Shown: positions 1 to 9,492, numbered from the stretch's first letter. The stretch: 56,441 nucleotides of DNA from Verrucomicrobiota bacterium (GCA_023431185.1 JAEYXS010000107.1:1-56441); one strand, 5' to 3'. Notes: generated from the sequence alone by a model not told the origin. Numbers and translations: made by a program.

Positions 1-896
1 CCGGGACCTCCAGGCCCGCCTGGACCACCCGGCCCTTTGCGAAACCCTTCCCCCGGCGTCCCCTTCCAGAACCGCGATAACTGCGGGAACTCCTCCGTGA
101 TGTAATAATGATAGATACCCTGCGGATACTCCGGCGTGGGTCCAAACCGCCCGTTGCACTCATCCAAGTCACCTGCCCCCTTCACATACTCATAGTCTGC
201 CGTGAACATCCCGTCATGCTTGCCCCCCGGCCCACCCTGCCGCGTTCCCTGCTTCACCCGGTAACTGGACTTCAATTTCTTGATCGGACTGTTCGTATCC
301 TTCGGGTCTGTATGACCATAGTTCGAGTAGATCGGAAACCCATCCGCCGCATAGCCCACCAGCGTCATCCGGTTCGTCGTGCCCCCCAGCTTCAGGATCA
401 AGCCCACCGGCAGACCGTGGTAATGATACGCACCCGTCGGTTGCACATGCGCGTTATGCGCATCGATGCCCAGGTTGATATGCCCGGAAAGCGCCTCGTA
501 ATTCCACCGCCGGTCCCCGTTCCAGAACTCTCCCGTCCCCGGCTCAAACGGCACCCCGTTCAATGCCACCCCAAAAAACGCCCCGTTCCCCGGACTCAAG
601 TTCGCCGCCACCTGCGGCTTCGCCGGCACGCGGAACGTGTAGGTCTGCGGACTCAACCGGTTCGGATTGCCGCGATTGGGAAATTGCCCCGGCGCATGAT
701 CCGGCCAGCCATTCGAGCGGATCACCCGGTTGGCTCCCTCCACCTTGATGCTCACCGCGTTCGTCCCCGGCGCGACACTCGCCAGCACCGTATCCCGCTG
801 CGGACGCTGCTGCTGCACCGGTCCCCGGTCCGTTTGGGCAGATACCATGGCAGCTAAAGAGAGATAAAGACTGACCGCGATAAACACATGCTTCAT
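1..896 (-). CDS. YHYH-domain secreted protein (partial, runs off left edge)
   Basis: This open frame begins at the ATG at 894-896 and continues past base 1 without a stop, so its C-terminus is missing. The first 20 or so residues form a signal peptide (MKHVFIAVSLYL... ending near VSAQ), so the product is exported. The defining YHYH tetrapeptide lies near residue 157 in the context TGAYHYHGLPVG, followed by GYAADGFPIYSNYG, both typical of YHYH-domain proteins. The biochemical role of the domain is not established; copper-linked contexts are common. The visible C-terminal part becomes Gly/Pro-rich (repeated GPGGP). Two direct-repeat operator-like boxes lie just upstream (926-975). It resembles the two YHYH domains encoded at 5331-9326 and is probably co-regulated with them. 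Confidence 0.85.
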   Translation of the reverse strand, partial: MKHVFIAVSLYLSLAAMVSAQTDRGPVQQQRPQRDTVLASVAPGTNAVSIKVEGANRVIRSNGWPDHAPGQFPNRGNPNRLSPQTYTFRVPAKPQVAANLSPGNGAFFGVALNGVPFEPGTGEFWNGDRRWNYEALSGHINLGIDAHNAHVQPTGAYHYHGLPVGLILKLGGTTNRMTLVGYAADGFPIYSNYGHTDPKDTNSPIKKLKSSYRVKQGTRQGGPGGKHDGMFTADYEYVKGAGDLDECNGRFGPTPEYPQGIYHYYITEEFPQLSRFWKGTPGEGFRKGPGGPGGPGGP

Positions 897-925
897 AGGC
901 TTGCCAGAGAGGAGACGCTGCCTAT

Positions 926-975
926 GTAAAGCCTTGGTTAGGTCAGAAGCGAGAAATTGTTAAGGCTTGGTAAAA
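926..975. promoter_or_regulatory. Two Cpx-like direct-repeat boxes upstream of the YHYH gene
   Basis: GTAAAG-N5-GTTAGG at 926-942 and GTTAAG-N5-GTAAAA at 959-975 start 33 bp apart, about three helical turns, and lie 30-80 bp upstream of the start at 896. The 11-bp half-site spacing matches OmpR-family response regulators. The CpxR consensus is GTAAA-N4-8-GTAAA. Similar boxes recur at 3239, 9398 and 9476. Assignment to the regulator at 9580 is inference. Confidence 0.6.
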
Positions 976-1020
976 AAGCCGCACACCAAAAATTGCCATC
1001 CTCCCGGCATGCAAACCGCC

Positions 1021-2844
1021 CTACTGCGGCCCCTTGTTCTTAAACCCCTGCTCCCCGATGGCCGGCGGCGGGAAATCCGTCTGTATCTTGTCCTTGATCC
1101 AGTTATCAGCCATATCTCCGCGCAGCTCTTCGGGGAATCTCTGCCAGGTCTGCATGCCCACCCGGTGCCCTTGCTCTTGGATCAGCTTCTTCACCTCGAC
1201 CGCAAAAGCTTCATACTCCTTTTTCACCGCCGCTATTTGCCGGTCAGACCATAGTTTGTAAGCATTCCCCACCGTCGGCCGGTGCGGCGTGCCCCCCGTG
1301 ATCGGATAAAGCTGGTCATACCGCGCCAGAATGCTCCGGTAATTCGTCGGGTTCGCCTTCGCGTAAGCCTCTGCTTCCGCCACCATTTCTGGTAACGGCG
1401 CAGTCTGCAAAGGATTCACGATCGGTGCCAGCGGCGGCAGGGGTTCCGGATGCTCTTTCGCCGACATCATCGCCGAATACCGCTTGCCCTTCACCTGCTG
1501 CTTCATCATCTCCTGCAACGCCTGCATATCCTCCTCCGTCAGCTCCTTGCCCCCGGGCCCCTTTTGCGCTGGTTGCGTTTGGACCTGCTGGTTTCCCTCA
1601 TTCACCGTCACTACACTCGTGCCGGGCATGTTCCCCGGCCCTTTATCCTTCAGACTGTGCACCAACGCGACCAATGAGATGATGGCCGTGCAAAGAATCC
1701 CCACCGCCATCGCGATCTGCCAGAAACGCGATTCGCCACCGGGATTGCTCGCTGGTGGTGTCGCCGCTGGCACCGTCGCCGTGATATCCAAGGCCCGGTG
1801 CTGCTGCGTCTTCGGCTTACCCGCTGCTGCTGCGGGCATCGGCGGCATCATCGGCGTAGTGGAAGTCAACTCACCCAGCTTGCCCTCCGGCATCTCGCCG
1901 CGCTGCACGCGTTTGATGTCCGCCAGCAAGGTCGCGTAATCCGCATACCGTTCCTCCGGCAGCTTCGCCGCCATCTTTTGGATCAGCGCCTCCACATGCG
2001 CGGGCAGTTCCGTGCCCAGCTCCAAGCCGCTTGGCAGCGGCTCCGTCGAATGCGCCAGCACGATACTGTAGGAAGACTTTCCTTCGTAAGGCCGCTTGCC
2101 CGTGAGCAAGTAAAGTAGTGTGATACCAAGCGAGTAGATGTCTGCACGATGATCCACATGATGGGCATCCCGCGCCTGCTCGGGCGACATGAAGTGCGGT
2201 GTGCCGATGCCCGCACCCGTGGCCGTCAGATCCGAATCGTCATCCAAATGCCGCGCCAGTCCCAGATCCGAGACTTTCACCACGCCCTTGGTCGTGAGCA
2301 GAATATTCGCCGGCTTGATGTCCCGGTGGATGATGCCTTTATTGTGCGCCTCTTGGAGCGCACTGGCCACATCCGCCACGATCTTCAGTCCATCCTTCAA
2401 GGGCATCTTGCCCGCCTGGCTAACGATCTTGGCGAGATCCTGCCCCTCGATGAACTCCATCACCAAGTAGGCTTGCCCATCCTCCTGCGCAAAATCATAG
2501 ACATGAACGATGTTCGGATGATTGAGCGCCGCCGCAGCCTTCGCTTCCCGCTCAAAGCGCTGGAGGAATTGCTCATCCATCGCCAGATTACGATTCAACA
2601 CCTTCAACGCGACGGATCGGCCCAATCGCAACTGCGTGGCTTCATACACTTCACCCATGCCGCCCTTGGCCACGGGCCGTATGATCTTATAGTCGCCCAA
2701 CTGTCCCAACTGAGGTTTGTCCGGTTTCGCCGGTGTGGCCGAGGTGGATTTGCCGCACTGCGGACACATCACGATCCGGCCCGCATCGGTATCCGGACGC
2801 GGAAACTTCGTTCCACAGGAAGGATTGGCACACTGGACCAGCAT
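1021..2844 (-). CDS. PknB-like serine/threonine protein kinase with N-terminal zinc ribbon
   Basis: A 607-residue Hanks-type kinase. Residues about 5-35 form a zinc-ribbon-like module (CANPSC and CPQC). The catalytic domain follows, with the glycine loop GGMGEVYEA near residue 63, the catalytic loop HRDIKPANILL near 175, a DLG magnesium motif (DLGLAR) in place of DFG, and the GTPHFMSPEQ activation segment. After a Pro/Ala-rich linker, a transmembrane helix lies near residues 375-400, leaving about 200 residues outside the membrane. The start at 2844 was chosen because it places the zinc ribbon at the N-terminus; an in-frame start exists at 2952. It should phosphorylate proteins in response to an envelope signal. 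Substrates cannot be told from sequence. The gene stands alone, with a Cpx-like box about 400 bp upstream. Confidence 0.85.
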   Translation of the reverse strand: MLVQCANPSCGTKFPRPDTDAGRIVMCPQCGKSTSATPAKPDKPQLGQLGDYKIIRPVAKGGMGEVYEATQLRLGRSVALKVLNRNLAMDEQFLQRFEREAKAAAALNHPNIVHVYDFAQEDGQAYLVMEFIEGQDLAKIVSQAGKMPLKDGLKIVADVASALQEAHNKGIIHRDIKPANILLTTKGVVKVSDLGLARHLDDDSDLTATGAGIGTPHFMSPEQARDAHHVDHRADIYSLGITLLYLLTGKRPYEGKSSYSIVLAHSTEPLPSGLELGTELPAHVEALIQKMAAKLPEERYADYATLLADIKRVQRGEMPEGKLGELTSTTPMMPPMPAAAAGKPKTQQHRALDITATVPAATPPASNPGGESRFWQIAMAVGILCTAIISLVALVHSLKDKGPGNMPGTSVVTVNEGNQQVQTQPAQKGPGGKELTEEDMQALQEMMKQQVKGKRYSAMMSAKEHPEPLPPLAPIVNPLQTAPLPEMVAEAEAYAKANPTNYRSILARYDQLYPITGGTPHRPTVGNAYKLWSDRQIAAVKKEYEAFAVEVKKLIQEQGHRVGMQTWQRFPEELRGDMADNWIKDKIQTDFPPPAIGEQGFKNKGPQ

Positions 2845-3206
2845 GGTCGGTTTATCGTTCAGAAAATGTCTTTGGCGCGACTGGCGAACTGGGCCATCAA
2901 AGGTTGAAATACTTGCGTTTCTTCTATCCCACGCTTGATGCCCACAGCGCAAATAATGGTCATGACCGGTGAATTTGAAAGCTCTTTTGTTTGCCCATCA
3001 ACCAAAAGCCAGACAGGCCCGGGCGGCACACACTCCTTCGCCCGAGCCCGCCTCTCCGCCACTCAGCGGAAACCCGTTCAAGCCATGCAATGGCAAGGCT
3101 TGTGAAAAGCGGCGGCAGCTCAACGCACCACCACAAAGACGCCCACTCCGGGGACAAACACGATTCGGTTGGTTTTCATATCTGGGGAAGAATCTGCGCC
3201 CGGATT

Positions 3207-3255
3207 GTTAAGCTGATATGTCGGCCTAAACAAAAAATGTTAAGCATGTGTAAAA
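3207..3255. promoter_or_regulatory. Cpx-like direct-repeat operator
   Basis: GTTAAG-N5-GTAAAA at 3239-3255 is a full match to the motif seen near the YHYH genes. A half-conserved copy (GTTAAG only) starts at 3207, 32 bp away. The downstream gene on the minus strand is the kinase at 2844. Confidence 0.5.
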
Positions 3256-3380
3256 GTTTCATCCTTCTGTGATATCCCCTCCTCAGTCATCTCCATCGCA
3301 TAGCTTGTCCTGAAATTTGACCGGCTGGGGTGCCCGGCAAGTCAGCGATGCATTGGCCCAAAGGGCCAAAAGAATCTAGC

Positions 3381-3412
3381 CCCAGGCAGACCGTCAACGG
3401 TCTGCCTGGGGT
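3381..3412 (-). terminator. Perfect 14-bp hairpin after the MbnP-MbnH operon
   Basis: CCCCAGGCAGACCG and its exact complement are separated by a 4-nt loop. The hairpin lies 75 bp downstream of the stop at 3486. The following minus-strand sequence is only moderately T-rich (GATTCTTTT), so it may end or stabilise the operon transcript. Confidence 0.55.
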
Positions 3413-3485
3413 TGTCAGTCGGCTATCGGAAGAGCGGCCTGAATGGCCGCCAGAGAGGTCTGATGCCCATTCAACACTCCCCAAT

Positions 3486-5324
3486 TTAATGCGAGCCACT
3501 CAGAGCTTGGTTCACTTGCACTTGCTTCGGCAGAAATGCCTCATCCGTCAGCGTCCTCATGAATGCCACCAGTGATTTCTTATCCGCCTCGCTCAGCGGC
3601 ACCCCACCCGTCGGATGCTTCGCCAGATTCGGGTCCAGCGAGGGCGACGCCTTCACCCCGCTCACGTAATGCTCAACCACTTCTTCCAAAGTCTTGAAGC
3701 GACCATCGTGCATATACGGCGCGGTCACCGCCACGTTGCGCAGCGAAGGCACCGCGAACCGTCCCAAGTCAAATTCCCGCCGCGTCACTTCACCCAGGCC
3801 GATGTCGCTGAACTTCGCATCCAGCCCGTTGTTCGCGAAACCTTGGTTGGAGAACATCGGTCCGCCATGACAATGAAAACAATCGGCTCCGTAAAATCCC
3901 CGGCGCGGATCATACTCGGTCACAAACAGCTCGAACCCGCGCTTCTCCTGCTCGGTCAATTGTTCCCGGCCCTGCATCGCACGGTCGAACTTGGAACGAT
4001 AGGAGACGATCGTCAGGAGGAACTGTTCCAACGCGCGGGCAACCCGGTCCGCATCGATCTCCTTCGTCCCGAACGCCCGCTCGAACAGGGCCGGGTAAAT
4101 CTCCGTGCCCGCGAGCTTGGCGACCACGTTCGTCAATGATTCATGCATCTCCACCGGATTCTCGATCGGCATCAGCACCTGCTCGCGCAAGGAAGCTGCC
4201 CGTCCATCCCAGAAGAACGATTTCTTCCATGCCAGATTGAACAGCGGCATCGCATTGCGCGTCCCCGCCTTGCCCTCCGCGCCGACACTGAATCGGCTCA
4301 CATCCGTGAACGCCGCCTCGGCCTGATGACACGAGGCACACGATTGCGTGTTGTTGACCGACAGGCGCACATCATGGAACAGCTTCCGCCCCAGCTCCAC
4401 GCCCTCATCTGACAGCGGATTGTCCAACGGCAACTCCGGCGGCGGAAATTGCCGCGCCAAAACAAAGCGGTAAGGCGTCGCCGTCTTCGCCAACAAACGC
4501 TTCATCGGCGGTTTGGCATTGCCCGCCGCCACGCCTGCTGCAGTTGTCTCTTCGATGGCGAAGGCATCGCGCAACTGGTTCCGCAACCGCATCGCGAGCG
4601 CATCACCTTCCCGCGCATGCGTCACAGAATTCTCTTCATCGAAGACCAAGACCGGCTTGCCACCTAGCAAACGGTTCAAGTGCAGACTGGCCGCAACCGC
4701 GCGGCTCTCGCTCAGATCAATCACCAGCGGCAGCTCGATGGCCGTGAGCATGAAATCATTGCCCAAGTGATAGGAGAACCCGCCCGTCTCGCCGCCGCTC
4801 GACTGCCAGCGCCCTTCCAACGCCAGGAACACATACCCGCCCTGCCAGCCCCAATGCAGCCCGTTCAAGTTCGGGTTTAGCGGATGAGTCGCCGGATATT
4901 GTGCCGGGTCGGAATGATTCACCTTGGGCTCCAGTCCCACGTAGAAACGCAAACGATCATAGCGCCCCACCGGCAGGCCGGTGGCTTCAAGCTTCGTCCG
5001 TTTTGCTTCCAAGGAGAGGAACGCCAAGCTGTTCGTCGCCTCGATCCAAATGCCATCGAGACGACGCAACGAGACCCGGGAGAGCAGCATATCCAGCCGG
5101 GTGACAGAGAACGCCTGACCACTCACATTGGTCTGCGCCATCGTTCCCATCGGCACCGGCACAGCGTCAAACCGCGGCGTCACCTCCACCGTCAGCACCG
5201 GACCGGTCTTGCCGCTTTGTTCAGCTGCATTCAGCCCGAAGCAGCAGCTCACCAAACAAAGCACCCAATAAAATAGCGCGTGACCGCTATGTTTGCTTGG
5301 GAAGCTTGTGCTTGATGAGTTCAT
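3486..5324 (-). CDS. MbnP-domain / di-haem cytochrome c peroxidase (MbnH/MauG-like) fusion
   Basis: A 612-residue exported protein with an N-terminal signal peptide (FYWVLCLVSCCFGLNAA). Residues about 40-255 match the MbnP family: a beta-rich domain with LEATGLPVGRYDRLRFYVG and the aromatic LNGLHWGWQGGYVF segment. Residues about 290-600 form a bacterial di-haem peroxidase, with haem sites CASCH near residue 328 and CFHCH near 484, plus the APYMHDGRFKTLEEVVEHY segment typical of MauG/CcpA proteins. In methanotrophs MbnH oxidises a tryptophan of the separate protein MbnP to kynurenine, creating a copper site. Here enzyme and substrate-like domain are one chain. It starts 6 nt after the stop of the YHYH-Ig gene, so the two form an operon. 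A copper role is inference from the families. Confidence 0.82.
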   Translation of the reverse strand: MNSSSTSFPSKHSGHALFYWVLCLVSCCFGLNAAEQSGKTGPVLTVEVTPRFDAVPVPMGTMAQTNVSGQAFSVTRLDMLLSRVSLRRLDGIWIEATNSLAFLSLEAKRTKLEATGLPVGRYDRLRFYVGLEPKVNHSDPAQYPATHPLNPNLNGLHWGWQGGYVFLALEGRWQSSGGETGGFSYHLGNDFMLTAIELPLVIDLSESRAVAASLHLNRLLGGKPVLVFDEENSVTHAREGDALAMRLRNQLRDAFAIEETTAAGVAAGNAKPPMKRLLAKTATPYRFVLARQFPPPELPLDNPLSDEGVELGRKLFHDVRLSVNNTQSCASCHQAEAAFTDVSRFSVGAEGKAGTRNAMPLFNLAWKKSFFWDGRAASLREQVLMPIENPVEMHESLTNVVAKLAGTEIYPALFERAFGTKEIDADRVARALEQFLLTIVSYRSKFDRAMQGREQLTEQEKRGFELFVTEYDPRRGFYGADCFHCHGGPMFSNQGFANNGLDAKFSDIGLGEVTRREFDLGRFAVPSLRNVAVTAPYMHDGRFKTLEEVVEHYVSGVKASPSLDPNLAKHPTGGVPLSEADKKSLVAFMRTLTDEAFLPKQVQVNQALSGSH

Positions 5325-5330
5325 GGTGAC

Positions 5331-8300
5331 TCAATTCTTCGTGTATTGATTCGATGACGTGAGCGTCTGCTGGCTCTGGCTGGGAGGCGTGAACTTCAGC
5401 GTGGCCGTGTAGTTCCCCGGAGCCAGTGTGCTATTGTCAAATTGCAACGTTACCGCTCCCGTAGCTTGCGTATAACTGGTGATCGTGGCCGTCACTCCAC
5501 CCACTGCCGCCGCTTCGATCGCATTCTGCGGCGGCAAAGGCGGATTCGTCGCGAAGGTGGCATTAAAAGTCACCGTGCCGCCCCCACCACCGCCAACTCC
5601 TCCACCCGCAGCTCCGGTCACGCTGTCATACGTCGCCACCCCGGTGATCTTCACACGGTAAAACCGGGTTCCACTGCTGCCATCAACCGTGTAACCCAGC
5701 TCCACCGCACCCGCCGGCACTTCTTCATTGACCAGTTCATCGAAGATGCTCCAGTTCATCAGATCCGTGCTCGACTCGATCTGATAAGTGCCGCCCTCGA
5801 TCGCCGACCACTTCAGTACCAGCCCCCCTTCCACATCCGTCGTGGGCGCGCTGAACTTGATCTCCCGGCTCGCCGCCCCCACCCAGTTCGTCACCACCGT
5901 CTCACTGATAGAGGCGACCGACCCGCCAGTCGGATTGCCGTAAAACACGCGACCGATGTTATACGGATACACTGGCGTGCCGCTGGCGTTGATGGTCATG
6001 AAATAGGCATACGTGCCATTGGGAAATTCCGGCGTCTTGCAGAAACGGCCGTTGTGCTCGTCCAGATCGAAGTCCGTGCCCTGAACCTTGCCCACATCAC
6101 CGAGGTATTCGTAATCTTCGTGATACCGGCCGATGGTATAGATGCCGGTCACATTCGGGCCGTACTCATTCGCCGCCAACGTCGCCGAGCGATTCCTTCC
6201 GCGAGCGGCCCAGGCGGGCAGCGTGATGCGTCCGGTCGTGCTCAGATTCACCGTGCTGTTCTGCCCGTTCCGCAAGGCATAACCGGTCGTCATGCGCCGG
6301 ATGCCGCTATTGGCATCTGTGGCATTCGCATAACCATACGGCCCATAGATCGGATAACCATCCTTCACCCAGCCGATGATCGGCGAGTGCTTGGTCGGCG
6401 TGCCCGCCTTCTCGGAATAGACCTTCGTGGTCGTGTTGTAGTCCACGTGATCGCCCATCAGATAACGCAAGGCCATCGGGTTCGCATGGTAATGATACAT
6501 GCCCGTCTGCTCCTGATGCGCGTTCGCGGGATCGAAGCTCACCCCTTCCACGGGGAACGCATCACGATTCCACAAACCGCCCGAACCGCTTTGCGCCTCA
6601 GCCGTGCCGTTCCAGTAGTAACCGTCCTGGCCATCAAACATCGCCACACCGTCCACGAAGTAACCGATGGCCCCGAGCGAAGTGAGCGTAGGTGAGCTTG
6701 CTGCCGCCGGATTGCGCGGGAAGCGCCAGAGCGTGCGGCTGTTGTCAGGATAATTCGGGAAGAGCTGCGTCTTCTGCGCATCCAGGTACCACGGCCCCAT
6801 CACGTGATAACCCAGCCCCGTCGTGCGGATATAAACCCAATCCTCCGAGTAGCTGATCTCCTGCACGCCCCCATACGTCGGTGTCGTCTGCACCCCGGCG
6901 CCGCGATTCCAGGTCGTCACGGAAGTGCCCGCCGTTTCCGCCGCCTTCGTCTCGTAGATCCGTGCATAGAGGCCCGCAAAGTCTGTCAGCCATTCCGTGA
7001 TGATGACGGAGTCATCCGAAGTCGCTGGCAAAACCGTCAGTGTCGCCACCGCACTGGTGTCGGAACCGTACGGATTGGTGACCACCACGGTGTAGGAACC
7101 CTGATTGGCACTGGTAGCCCCCGTCACAGTGTAGCTGGTGCCATTGGCGCTCGGGATGTTGTCATTATTAAACTTCCATTGATACGAGAGGGTGGCTGTG
7201 CCCGTGGCGACTACCGTGAACGTCGCATTGCCGTTCTCGTTCACGGTCTGGGAGACCGGCTCCGTCGTGATGGTCGGTGCCGTATTCACTGGCGCACTCA
7301 CGGTCAGGATCGCACCGACACTCGTATCTGCCCCCGCGCTGTTGCTCACCGTCACGGTGTAAGTGCCTTCGTTCGCCGAGGTCACTCCGTTGATCGTGTA
7401 GCTGCTGCCCGTCGCGGTGCCGATGATGTCAGAGCCTTTGCGCCAGACATAGGTGAAGGGCGTCGTGCCGCTCGCCACCACCGTGAAGGTGACGCTGTTC
7501 CCCTGGCTGATGGTCTGCGATTGCGGCTCCGTCGTGATGGTCGGCGGCGTGATGACGGTGAGTACCGCATTGTTGCTCGGCAATGAACCGGCTGAACCCG
7601 TCACCACCACCTTGTAAGTGGCGGCGTTCGCCGCCGTCACATCGTTCAACGTGTAGGAGCTGCTGGTTGCCGTCGGGATGGAATCATTGCCCTTATACCA
7701 CAGATAGGTGAACGGTCCGGCCCCGCTCGCCACCACGGTGAAGGTCACATCGTCTCCCTCGTTCACCGTTTGCGATTGCGGCTGCGTCGTGATGGACAGC
7801 GCACTGATGGTATAGCTCTCCGTGTCTGTCTGCGCGGTGGTGAATGTTCCCGTTGTCGCGCTGTCATAGCTGGCCAGCGCCGTCCGGGTCACCCGTCCAT
7901 AACCCGTCCCTTGACTGCCCGTGTAGCTGCTCTGCGTGGAGATGCCTTGCGAGGTGACACTGGCCGCTTGCGTCGTCCAGGTGGATTGGTTTGGTGAGGA
8001 TTCCACCTGATAGGTACCGCCTTCCACCGAGCTCCACACCAGCGTGACTGTGGCCGTGTCATTGTTCACCGCAGGCGTGTTGAGCACCAGCGGCGTATTC
8101 GGCCCGCCCACATAATAATGCGTCACCGTCTCCGAGATGCTGGCCACTGAGCCACCCTTAGCATCGCCATAAAACTCGAACGCCAGCAGATACGGATAAG
8201 TCGCCGCACCGGCAGAATCGATGGCTGTGAAGTAAGCATACGTGCCGCTCGGATATTCCGGGGTGACGCAGTAACGCCCATTGTATTCATCCAGGTCAAA

Positions 8301-9326
8301 ATCCGTACCCTGCGTCTTGCCCACGTCTCCCAGATAATCCCAGTCCTGCGCAAACGTGCCCAGCGGATAGGTCGTGTTCACCGCCGGACGCGAGGCTCCG
8401 GCAGAGGTGGAATAGGATCCGCCGAAATGTGCCTGCCGATAACGCGCATACCAGGCCGGGATGACCGAGCGGTTGTTGTTCACGATATCCGTGCCGTTGT
8501 TGCCGTCCCGTTTTGCATATCCGGGCACCATGCGGCGCACCGCACTGGCGCTGCTCAAAGCCGTGCCGTATCCATACGGGCCATAGATCGGGTATCCGTC
8601 ATGCGCCCAGCCGATGATCGGCGAGTGCTTCGTCGGCGTTCCGGCCGCTTCGGTATAATCCTTGGTGCTTGTGCTGTAATCCACATGGTCGCCCAGTTGA
8701 TAGCGCAGTCCCAAGGGATTCTGGTGTGAGTGATAGATGCCCGAGGGCGGCTGATGCCCCAAAGCCGCATCGAAGTTGAACGCTTCCGCCACCGGCGCAT
8801 TCCGGTGCCAGTAGTAAGTGCTTTGCGTGTGCGGTGCCTGCCCCTGGATCTGGCTGCCATCCCACGCCTGCCCGTCCAGCGCGTTGAAGATGGCAACCCC
8901 GTTCACGAACAGTCCGGAGTACCCCCCCGAGGTGGAGTCCTTCGTCCCGCTTTGCACCACCGGCGTTTTGGGAAAGCGCCGGATGCCCGCCTGGTTCACC
9001 GGCCAGAACTGGAACTGCCCGCCCTGCGGGTTAAGCCACGGCCCCATCATATGGCTGGCCAGTCCGCTGTATTGCACATAGACCCAGGTGGAAGATTGCG
9101 AGACTACTTGGATGTCCGAATAGACCGGCAGGTCTTGATCCGTCCAGGTGGTGCTCGTCGTGCCGTTGCCTTCGGCGGTGGTGGTTTTGTAAACCCGGGC
9201 GTATTTCGCCGAGTTGGTCGTGAACCAGTTGGTGACCAACTGGCTTTCTGCGGCCACCAGTTCCCCTGCCCCCATGCCCGCCAGCACCGCGAGCGCCCAA
9301 ATCGTTCTGGTAAAGAGTTTCATCAC
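5331..9326 (-). CDS. Giant two-YHYH-domain protein with three Ig-like repeats
   Basis: A 1331-residue secreted protein with the signal peptide MMKLFTRTIWALAVLAGMGA. Its order is: YHYH-type domain 1 (about 27-390; motif reads YHSH near residue 197), a spacer, three consecutive immunoglobulin-like repeats (about 510-775, each starting ITTQPQSQT or a variant), YHYH domain 2 (about 785-1160; intact YHYH near residue 943), and a glycine-rich C-terminal tail. The two large domains are clear duplicates: both have KHSPIIGW, DGYPIYGPYGYG and a DLDE.NGR motif. Domain 1 has YHSH in place of YHYH, so one copy has diverged at the signature. The protein is probably cell-surface and adhesive or metal-binding. 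It is the first gene of the operon that ends with the MbnP-MbnH fusion, with two Cpx-like boxes upstream. Confidence 0.85.
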   Translation of the reverse strand: MMKLFTRTIWALAVLAGMGAGELVAAESQLVTNWFTTNSAKYARVYKTTTAEGNGTTSTTWTDQDLPVYSDIQVVSQSSTWVYVQYSGLASHMMGPWLNPQGGQFQFWPVNQAGIRRFPKTPVVQSGTKDSTSGGYSGLFVNGVAIFNALDGQAWDGSQIQGQAPHTQSTYYWHRNAPVAEAFNFDAALGHQPPSGIYHSHQNPLGLRYQLGDHVDYSTSTKDYTEAAGTPTKHSPIIGWAHDGYPIYGPYGYGTALSSASAVRRMVPGYAKRDGNNGTDIVNNNRSVIPAWYARYRQAHFGGSYSTSAGASRPAVNTTYPLGTFAQDWDYLGDVGKTQGTDFDLDEYNGRYCVTPEYPSGTYAYFTAIDSAGAATYPYLLAFEFYGDAKGGSVASISETVTHYYVGGPNTPLVLNTPAVNNDTATVTLVWSSVEGGTYQVESSPNQSTWTTQAASVTSQGISTQSSYTGSQGTGYGRVTRTALASYDSATTGTFTTAQTDTESYTISALSITTQPQSQTVNEGDDVTFTVVASGAGPFTYLWYKGNDSIPTATSSSYTLNDVTAANAATYKVVVTGSAGSLPSNNAVLTVITPPTITTEPQSQTISQGNSVTFTVVASGTTPFTYVWRKGSDIIGTATGSSYTINGVTSANEGTYTVTVSNSAGADTSVGAILTVSAPVNTAPTITTEPVSQTVNENGNATFTVVATGTATLSYQWKFNNDNIPSANGTSYTVTGATSANQGSYTVVVTNPYGSDTSAVATLTVLPATSDDSVIITEWLTDFAGLYARIYETKAAETAGTSVTTWNRGAGVQTTPTYGGVQEISYSEDWVYIRTTGLGYHVMGPWYLDAQKTQLFPNYPDNSRTLWRFPRNPAAASSPTLTSLGAIGYFVDGVAMFDGQDGYYWNGTAEAQSGSGGLWNRDAFPVEGVSFDPANAHQEQTGMYHYHANPMALRYLMGDHVDYNTTTKVYSEKAGTPTKHSPIIGWVKDGYPIYGPYGYANATDANSGIRRMTTGYALRNGQNSTVNLSTTGRITLPAWAARGRNRSATLAANEYGPNVTGIYTIGRYHEDYEYLGDVGKVQGTDFDLDEHNGRFCKTPEFPNGTYAYFMTINASGTPVYPYNIGRVFYGNPTGGSVASISETVVTNWVGAASREIKFSAPTTDVEGGLVLKWSAIEGGTYQIESSTDLMNWSIFDELVNEEVPAGAVELGYTVDGSSGTRFYRVKITGVATYDSVTGAAGGGVGGGGGGTVTFNATFATNPPLPPQNAIEAAAVGGVTATITSYTQATGAVTLQFDNSTLAPGNYTATLKFTPPSQSQQTLTSSNQYTKN

Positions 9327-9365
9327 ATCAGCCCTTTCTTGTTGGGCCTAGTCAAAATCGGAGGC

Positions 9366-9414
9366 GTTAAGCAATTGTGTGGACGAAAAACAAAAGTGTT
9401 AAGGAAGTGTAAAA
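9366..9414. promoter_or_regulatory. Cpx-like boxes upstream of the YHYH-Ig operon
   Basis: GTTAAG-N5-GTAAAA at 9398-9414 and a half-match GTTAAG-N5-GTGTGG at 9366-9382 start 32 bp apart. They lie in the divergent region 40-90 bp upstream of the YHYH-Ig start. Confidence 0.6.
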
Positions 9415-9475
9415 CTCCGCAAAACCCCTGAATCCATGGGTTTCCTCGCAAATCCGCGCGTCTGGCAGATATTTT

Positions 9476-9492
9476 GTTAAGCCAGCGTAAAA
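9476..9492. promoter_or_regulatory. Cpx-like box upstream of the response regulator
   Basis: GTTAAG-CCAGC-GTAAAA lies about 90 bp before the response regulator start. It suggests autoregulation of the two-component operon. Confidence 0.6.

Larger units (their letters stand above)
2845..3485. other. Intergenic region without a convincing gene
   Basis: This 640-bp stretch holds only short overlapping frames without ribosome binding sites. Recognisable content is the Cpx-like box near 3239 and the perfect hairpin at 3381-3412. I see no RNA gene. Confidence 0.5.

Noticed and set aside
1450..2907. Long plus-strand frames opposite the kinase and other minus genes
   Set aside because: They are Arg/His/Pro-rich shadows of GC-rich genes without ribosome sites or recognisable domains. 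The same holds opposite pgsA/rimO and dnaE.
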